Below are positions 59,776 to 64,000 of a stretch of 64,000 bases of DNA, one piece after another. Each line of letters opens with the position of its first letter. The first letter of the stretch is position 1. This DNA is from an uncultured Clostridia bacterium (GTDB taxonomy: Bacteria; Bacillota; Clostridia; Peptostreptococcales; Acidaminobacteraceae), in NCBI GenBank assembly GCA_927417275.1, contig CAKMJV010000016.1, forward strand, positions 1-64,000, given 5' to 3'. A program made the position numbers and the translations under genes. Under the pieces are notes generated by a model, which did not search any database, was not told the origin of the DNA, and saw only the letters and a list, made by a program, of their open reading frames with translations.

Positions 59776-61188
59776 ATGAAACTATTTAATTCAATGACAA
59801 AAACGATTGAAACATTTGTACCTTACAATGGACCAGAGGTTAAAATGTACACATGTGGACCGACAGTTTATAATTATGCACATATCGGCAATTTAAGAAC
59901 CTATATACATGAAGATATTTTGGAAAAAACGTTAAATTACTTAGGTTATGATGTGAAACGTGTCATGAATATCACCGATGTAGGGCATCTTGAATCGGAC
60001 GCAGATGATGGCGAAGACAAAATGTTAAAAGGTGCACAACGCGAAAATAAAACAGTTTGGCAAGTGGCAGCATTTTATACAGATGCTTTTTTTGTAGACT
60101 GTGAAAAACTTAATATAAAAAAGCCAGACATAATCGCAAAAGCAACAGATTATGTCCCTCAATATATAGAATTTATCAAAACATTAGAAGCAAAAGGATA
60201 CACTTACTTCGCAAATGGTAATGTTTACTTCGATATCTCAAAGTTTCCTAAGTACACAGAACTTTCTAAAATGAACTTAGAAGATTTACGCATTGCGCAT
60301 AGAGACGATGTGGAAGAAGATTTGCATAAGAAAAATCCACAGGATTTCGTGTTGTGGTTTACGAAATCGAAATTTGATAATCAGGCCATGAAATGGGATT
60401 CGCCATGGGGCGTTGGCTATCCAGGATGGCACATAGAATGCTCCGTTATCGCCCTTAGTAATTTGGGGGAACAAATGGACATTCACTGTGGGGGTGTGGA
60501 TCACATCCCGGTGCATCATACAAATGAGATCGCTCAAACGGAGAGTTACACGGGCAAAACATGGACCAAGTACTGGTGGCATGCAGAGTTCCTAAACGAT
60601 TCCCTCGGAAAAATGAGTAAATCAGCGGGTGAGTTTTTAACGGTTTCTCTACTAGAAAAGAAAGCCTTTGATCCGTTAAGTTACCGCTATTATGTGCTGA
60701 ATTCGCATTATAGAAAGCAATTGGCATTTGGTTTTGAAAATCTAGAGATGGCGCAAACGGCATACCAAAAGTTAAAACGAAAGACGCTCGCGCTTAAAAA
60801 AGATCACCAAGAGGATCTAATAATTACAGAGGCAGGTAATAAACTACGTGCCGCATTTAAAGAGACCTTAGCAGATGACTTAAATACGGCAAATGCCATA
60901 ACGGTTTTATATGATGTCCTAAAATCCGACTTATTAGATGCGGAAAAAGTAAGTATTATAGAAGAAATGGATCGTGTACTGTCGCTTGATTTGTTAAAAG
61001 AAGCCGAAGTTTCTGAGGAAGATGTGAATTCCGATGAAGTGGTGTGGATTGAAAATTTAGTTGAAGCACGCGTGAAAGCAAAGGCCGATCGAGACTTTGC
61101 AAAAGCGGATGCCATTCGCGATGAACTCAAAGCAAAAGGCATTATATTAACCGATACAGCTGAGGGATGTAAGTGGTCTCGCATATAA
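59776..61188 (+). CDS. cysS: Cysteinyl-tRNA synthetase
   Basis: 470-aa class I synthetase. HIGH motif in NYAHIGNLRTY, zinc ligands in TCGPTVYN, GWHIECSVIA and HHTNEIAQTES, KMSKS in LGKMSKSAGEF, and the C-terminal DALR/anticodon region. GAGGAGGGAAG precedes the ATG. No T-box was found in the 70 bp before it. Single gene with its own terminator. Confidence 0.97.
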   Translation: MKLFNSMTKTIETFVPYNGPEVKMYTCGPTVYNYAHIGNLRTYIHEDILEKTLNYLGYDVKRVMNITDVGHLESDADDGEDKMLKGAQRENKTVWQVAAFYTDAFFVDCEKLNIKKPDIIAKATDYVPQYIEFIKTLEAKGYTYFANGNVYFDISKFPKYTELSKMNLEDLRIAHRDDVEEDLHKKNPQDFVLWFTKSKFDNQAMKWDSPWGVGYPGWHIECSVIALSNLGEQMDIHCGGVDHIPVHHTNEIAQTESYTGKTWTKYWWHAEFLNDSLGKMSKSAGEFLTVSLLEKKAFDPLSYRYYVLNSHYRKQLAFGFENLEMAQTAYQKLKRKTLALKKDHQEDLIITEAGNKLRAAFKETLADDLNTANAITVLYDVLKSDLLDAEKVSIIEEMDRVLSLDLLKEAEVSEEDVNSDEVVWIENLVEARVKAKADRDFAKADAIRDELKAKGIILTDTAEGCKWSRI

Positions 61189-61197
61189 GTGGATATG

Positions 61198-61229
61198 AAA
61201 AAAACGCCTTTGTGGGAAGGCGTTTTTTT
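61198..61229 (+). terminator. Terminator after cysS
   Basis: AAAACGCCTT (61201-61210) and AAGGCGTTTT (61217-61226) around a TGTGGG loop, with A- and T-runs on both sides, so it may also serve kdgK from the other strand. Confidence 0.9.
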
Positions 61230-61270
61230 CTTTGGGAATATAGAAAAATGTTGTGGGAACGATCGTTGGT

Positions 61271-62293
61271 TTAGCGCTGTACACGTCCAGAAGCATCGCC
61301 GTTTACAAGGGTCATAACTTCTTCTAAAGAAACGTGATTAAAGTCGCCAGGGATGGTATGTTTTAAAGCAGAAGCCGCTACTGCGAACTCTAAGGCACCT
61401 TGAGTGCCCATGTTATTAATTAATCCGTAGATCAGACCAGAAGCAAATGAGTCACCACCACCCACTCTGTCTACGATTCGAATATCATACTTTTTAGAAT
61501 CTACAAACGCTTCACCATCAAATGCGATGGCAGACCAGCCGTTATCAGAAGCCGAATGACTTTCTCTTAAAGATGAAACAACCACTTTGAAATCAAACAG
61601 TGTTTTCATCTCTTCAAATATGGCTTTGTAGCCATCCAATCCAAGTTCACCTTTTGTAACGTCTGTGTTGCTTGGTTTAAAGCCCAGTACCTTCTCAGCA
61701 TCTTCTTCATTGCCGATACATACATCCACATATTTCATCAATGGACGCATGATGCTTTGTGCTTTTTCTGGGGTCCATAGTTTTTTTCGATAGTTTAAAT
61801 CCACACTCACGGTAACGCCGTGTTTTTTAGCAGCGATCAATGCCTTTTCTGTAAGTTCTGCAGCAGCGTCGCTTAATGCAGGCGTAATGCCCGAAAAGTG
61901 GAACCACTGTGCATCTGAAAATATCGCATCAAAATCAAATTCGTCGGCATGTGCTTCAGCGATGGAAGAGTGCGCGCGATCGTAGATGACTTTTGAAGGA
62001 CGCATAGAAGCGCCACTTTCTAAAAAGTAGATGCCGACTCTTTCGCCGCCTCTAGCGATGTGTGTTGTGCCCACGCCGTATTGTCTAAGTGCGTTTACAG
62101 CAGATTGGCCGATTTCGTGTTTCGGTAATTTCGTTATAAATTCTGTTTCTAAGCCATAATTAGAAAGGGATACAGCAACGTTTGCTTCGCCGCCACCGTA
62201 TACCACATCAAATGATTGTGACTGTACAAATCGCGTGAAGCCTGGACTTGATAATCTAAGCATAATTTCGCCAAGGGTTACAACTTTTTTCAT
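61271..62293 (-). CDS. kdgK: 2-keto-3-deoxygluconate kinase
   Basis: 340-aa PfkB-family kinase phosphorylating KDG to KDPG with ATP. VVYGGGEANVAVSLSNYG near residue 30 and VGGGDSFASGLIYGL near 270 (catalytic Asp) are diagnostic; VSVDLNYRKKLWT is typical of KdgK. Follows the aldolase gene by 35 bp on the minus strand; together they turn KduD product into pyruvate and glyceraldehyde-3-phosphate. AAGGAGAC precedes the ATG. Confidence 0.93.
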   Translation of the reverse strand: MKKVVTLGEIMLRLSSPGFTRFVQSQSFDVVYGGGEANVAVSLSNYGLETEFITKLPKHEIGQSAVNALRQYGVGTTHIARGGERVGIYFLESGASMRPSKVIYDRAHSSIAEAHADEFDFDAIFSDAQWFHFSGITPALSDAAAELTEKALIAAKKHGVTVSVDLNYRKKLWTPEKAQSIMRPLMKYVDVCIGNEEDAEKVLGFKPSNTDVTKGELGLDGYKAIFEEMKTLFDFKVVVSSLRESHSASDNGWSAIAFDGEAFVDSKKYDIRIVDRVGGGDSFASGLIYGLINNMGTQGALEFAVAASALKHTIPGDFNHVSLEEVMTLVNGDASGRVQR

Positions 62294-62328
62294 CTTCAGT
62301 CTCCTTAAAAGTTAATGTTTTAATGCGC

Positions 62329-62979
62329 TTATTTTACTGCTCTACAAGCATTGATTTTTTCTACAAATTGTTTTGCGATGGTTGTGATGGATGCATAATC
62401 GCCTGTTTTGGCACCTGCTGTTAAATCACCACCGACGCCCACTGCGACGACGCCGTTTTTAAACCATTGTTCCACGTTATCTAAACTCACACCACCGGTT
62501 GGCATAATGGCCGCTTGTGGAAGGGGTCCGTTGATTGCTTTTACGAAACTCGGTCCAAATGCGCTACCTGGGAATAATTTAACCACATCAACACCATAAG
62601 AAAGGGCTTCTTTCACTTCAGTAATCGTCATGCAACCTGCCATGTAAGGCACTTTGTACGTGTTACATAATAAAGCGATGTCTTTTTCAAAATGAGGACT
62701 TACTATATACTGAGCCCCTGATAAGATGGCGATACGCGCTGTTTCTGAATCGAGGACTGTACCCGCACCTATGATCATTTCGCCATTTGAAAAATGATCG
62801 CAAAGCGCTTCGATGACTTGATGAGCACGTGGTACAGTAAATGTGATTTCTATTGCTGAAATACCACCCTCTAGACAAGCTTTTGAAATTTTGATGGCTT
62901 CATCGGCAGAATTGGCACGGACTACTGCTACGATGCCACTTTTAACGATTTGATTGATTACTTTCCAATTATTAAACAT
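62329..62979 (-). CDS. eda: KDPG/KHG aldolase
   Basis: 216-aa class I aldolase splitting 2-keto-3-deoxy-6-phosphogluconate into pyruvate and glyceraldehyde-3-phosphate. The Glu in GGISAIEITFTV, the Arg-rich VVRANSADEA region and Schiff-base Lys in YGVDVVKLFPGSAFG are conserved. GGAGGATCTT precedes the ATG. First gene of the eda-kdgK operon behind IclR-type boxes. Confidence 0.95.
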   Translation of the reverse strand: MFNNWKVINQIVKSGIVAVVRANSADEAIKISKACLEGGISAIEITFTVPRAHQVIEALCDHFSNGEMIIGAGTVLDSETARIAILSGAQYIVSPHFEKDIALLCNTYKVPYMAGCMTITEVKEALSYGVDVVKLFPGSAFGPSFVKAINGPLPQAAIMPTGGVSLDNVEQWFKNGVVAVGVGGDLTAGAKTGDYASITTIAKQFVEKINACRAVK

Positions 62980-63003
62980 AAGATCCTCCGTTATCTATTT
63001 GAA

Positions 63004-63077
63004 GTTTCATTATGTGAAACGCTTGCTCGTATTATGAAACTCAATTTCATTATACAAAACTTTTTCAACAGTTGCAA
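63004..63077 (-). promoter_or_regulatory. eda-kdgK promoter with two KdgR/IclR-type boxes
   Basis: Minus-strand promoter: TTGCAA (63077-63072), 17 bp, TATAAT (63054-63049). Box A TGAAACTCAATTTCA (63035-63049) covers the start of transcription; box B GTTTCATTATGTGAAAC (63004-63020) lies 15 bp further on. Both have the TGAAA/TTTCA symmetry of KdgR-type IclR operators, so the adjacent IclR gene is the likely repressor. Confidence 0.75.
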
Positions 63078-63110
63078 TGGGAATTTTAAAACTTTAAAAA
63101 AAAAACCAAC

Positions 63111-63144
63111 TTTATGATACATAACGCATACGCGGTATCATAAA
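63111..63144 (-). terminator. Terminator of the iclR gene
   Basis: Perfect 10-bp arms TTTATGATAC and GTATCATAAA; on the minus strand a run of ten T follows. It separates iclR from the eda promoter. Confidence 0.85.
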
Positions 63145-63165
63145 ATCAGTTTAAGGTTCAAGATG

Positions 63166-63924
63166 CTATAATTTGCCCATTGCCTTAGAAATGGCTTGCT
63201 TAACTTCTAGGAGTTCAGGGATCAGTTTGTTTAACACGTCATCTGACATGCGTTGTTTCGGTCCAGATATGGATATTGCGCCTACCACAGTACCAGAATA
63301 GTTTGTGAGTGCTGTACCTATACAGCGAATTTCGGTTTCATGTTCTTCATTGTCATAAGAGATCCCTTTTGATCGAATCTGTTCTATTTCTTGAAGGAAT
63401 GATTCGATATCGACGATGGTATAAGGCGTGTGCTTTACAGGTGAAATCTGTGTCCAAAAATTGCGTACAGCATCATCACTTTGAGTAGCTAAGATGGCTT
63501 TTCCAACTGCGGTACAGTACATCGGGGACCTTTTACCGATATACGAGTGCATGCGCAATGTATGCGTGGATTCCACTTTGTCCACATAAATAATGTCGGT
63601 TTGATCTGGGATGACCAAGTGAACAACTTCACCACTTAAAACGCTCAATTTTTCTAAGTATGGACGTGCGGTTGCAATTAAATCGTTTTGTCTGATGACA
63701 CTTGCGCCGAGTTCAAAGAGTTTAACGGTGAGTTCATAATGACTGTCATTTGTGTTCTGGCGAACATACCCTAATTCGATGAGCGATTTAAGCAGTCGAT
63801 GGACGGTACTTTTGTGTAGATCTACGACTTTGGAAAGCTCTGTGATCGAGATATGGTTGTTATTTTTAGCAATTGCTTCTAAGATGCTGCTGGCTCGCGC
63901 GAGGGATTGTACTGAGTCTGACAT
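63166..63924 (-). CDS. kdgR: IclR-family regulator, KdgR-like
   Basis: 252 aa. N-terminal winged helix (about 5-65: ARASSILEAIAKNNNH, LHKSTVHRLLKSLIELGYV) and C-terminal IclR effector domain with MYCTAVGKAILA and GTVVGAISISGP. ATG 63924 follows GGAGG; an in-frame ATG 12 bp upstream carries that site. It probably represses eda-kdgK until KDG or KDPG accumulates. Confidence 0.88.
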   Translation of the reverse strand: MSDSVQSLARASSILEAIAKNNNHISITELSKVVDLHKSTVHRLLKSLIELGYVRQNTNDSHYELTVKLFELGASVIRQNDLIATARPYLEKLSVLSGEVVHLVIPDQTDIIYVDKVESTHTLRMHSYIGKRSPMYCTAVGKAILATQSDDAVRNFWTQISPVKHTPYTIVDIESFLQEIEQIRSKGISYDNEEHETEIRCIGTALTNYSGTVVGAISISGPKQRMSDDVLNKLIPELLEVKQAISKAMGKL

Positions 63925-63967
63925 GATTGCCTCCAATTTATTTGCTTATTCCATTATACAAGATTGT

Positions 63968-63983
63968 GTTTCATCATGCAAAC
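63968..63983. promoter_or_regulatory. Possible KdgR-type half-degenerate box before iclR
   Basis: GTTTCATCATGCAAAC resembles box B of the eda promoter with a shortened, imperfect right arm. Located 44 bp before the iclR start; may give autoregulation. Confidence 0.4.
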
Positions 63984-64000
63984 GGTCATGTGTCACTTTT

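Noticed and set aside
1-64000. CRISPR array, prophage, insertion sequence or integrative element
   Set aside because: No regular direct-repeat/spacer pattern, integrase, transposase or phage structural gene was seen.

Overview
The window reads as a chromosome segment of a low-GC, anaerobic, Gram-positive bacterium of the Clostridia. Support: AGGAGG-type ribosome binding sites, a T-box leader, tandem SAM-I riboswitches, an HPr with His15 and Ser46, pyruvate formate-lyase with its activase, a flavodoxin under a Fur-type site, lipoprotein signals without outer-membrane genes, and many sulfane-sulfur proteins. A thiosulfate/sulfur-reducing fermenter of the Fusibacter type would fit, but that genus is only an inference. 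No rRNA, tRNA, CRISPR array, transposase or phage gene was seen; the segment looks like ordinary, gene-dense chromosome.

Layout. 1-6.4 kb: hexitol PTS operon (MtlR-type activator, EIICBA, 1-phosphofructokinase-type kinase, SorE-like dehydrogenase, HPr). 6.5-9.7 kb: small unknown gene, ung, two-component system. 9.7-15.4 kb: GntR-controlled operon with a YfcC carrier, two uncharacterised membrane proteins, a membrane-tethered M20 peptidase and an SRAP protein. 15.3-16.9 kb: T-box (Asp specifier) and AspRS. 17-20.1 kb (minus): GPx, B12-binding sensor-like protein and FtsX-type ABC transporter. 20.2-26 kb: Mrp ATPase, OxlT-like MFS, MarR, YcgR/YcgQ-like pair with a thioredoxin-like protein. 26-28.4 kb: SsuABC-like importer. 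28.5-32.7 kb: sulfur cluster (split YeeE/YedE, TusA, thioredoxin-reductase-like flavoprotein, LysR, second TusA). 32.7-41.4 kb: glycan genes (DPM1-like GT2, ATP-grasp, GT39, WecE, RmlB) interrupted by two rhodanese lipoproteins, one with four catalytic domains. 41.5-44.3 kb: Fur-type promoter, DUF3793, flavodoxin, and a secreted LysM protein with three FMN-binding-like repeats. 44.3-47.3 kb: metNIQ under two SAM riboswitches. 47.3-49.7 kb: ArsC-like, barnase/barstar, lipoate ligase. 49.7-55.2 kb: KduD-KduI-GntR-TRAP operon. 55.2-61.2 kb: pflB-pflA, FNR-like regulator, YhcH, cysS. 61.2-64 kb (minus): KDG kinase, KDPG aldolase, IclR regulator.

How it fits together. Uronate degradation is complete from 5-keto-4-deoxyuronate to pyruvate plus glyceraldehyde-3-phosphate: TRAP uptake, KduI, KduD, KdgK and Eda, split between a GntR-type and an IclR-type regulon. 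The pyruvate then feeds PFL, whose promoter carries a CRP/FNR-type site at about -41.5. Hexitol enters through the PTS, and the gene set suggests a fructose-1-phosphate route rather than the usual MtlD route. The sulfur genes suggest import of thiosulfate or sulfane sulfur through a split TsuA-like channel with TusA carriers, and extracellular rhodaneses. A family of long palindromes (three copies at 42.6, 44.3 and 47.3 kb) marks the intergenic spaces around the flavodoxin/met region.
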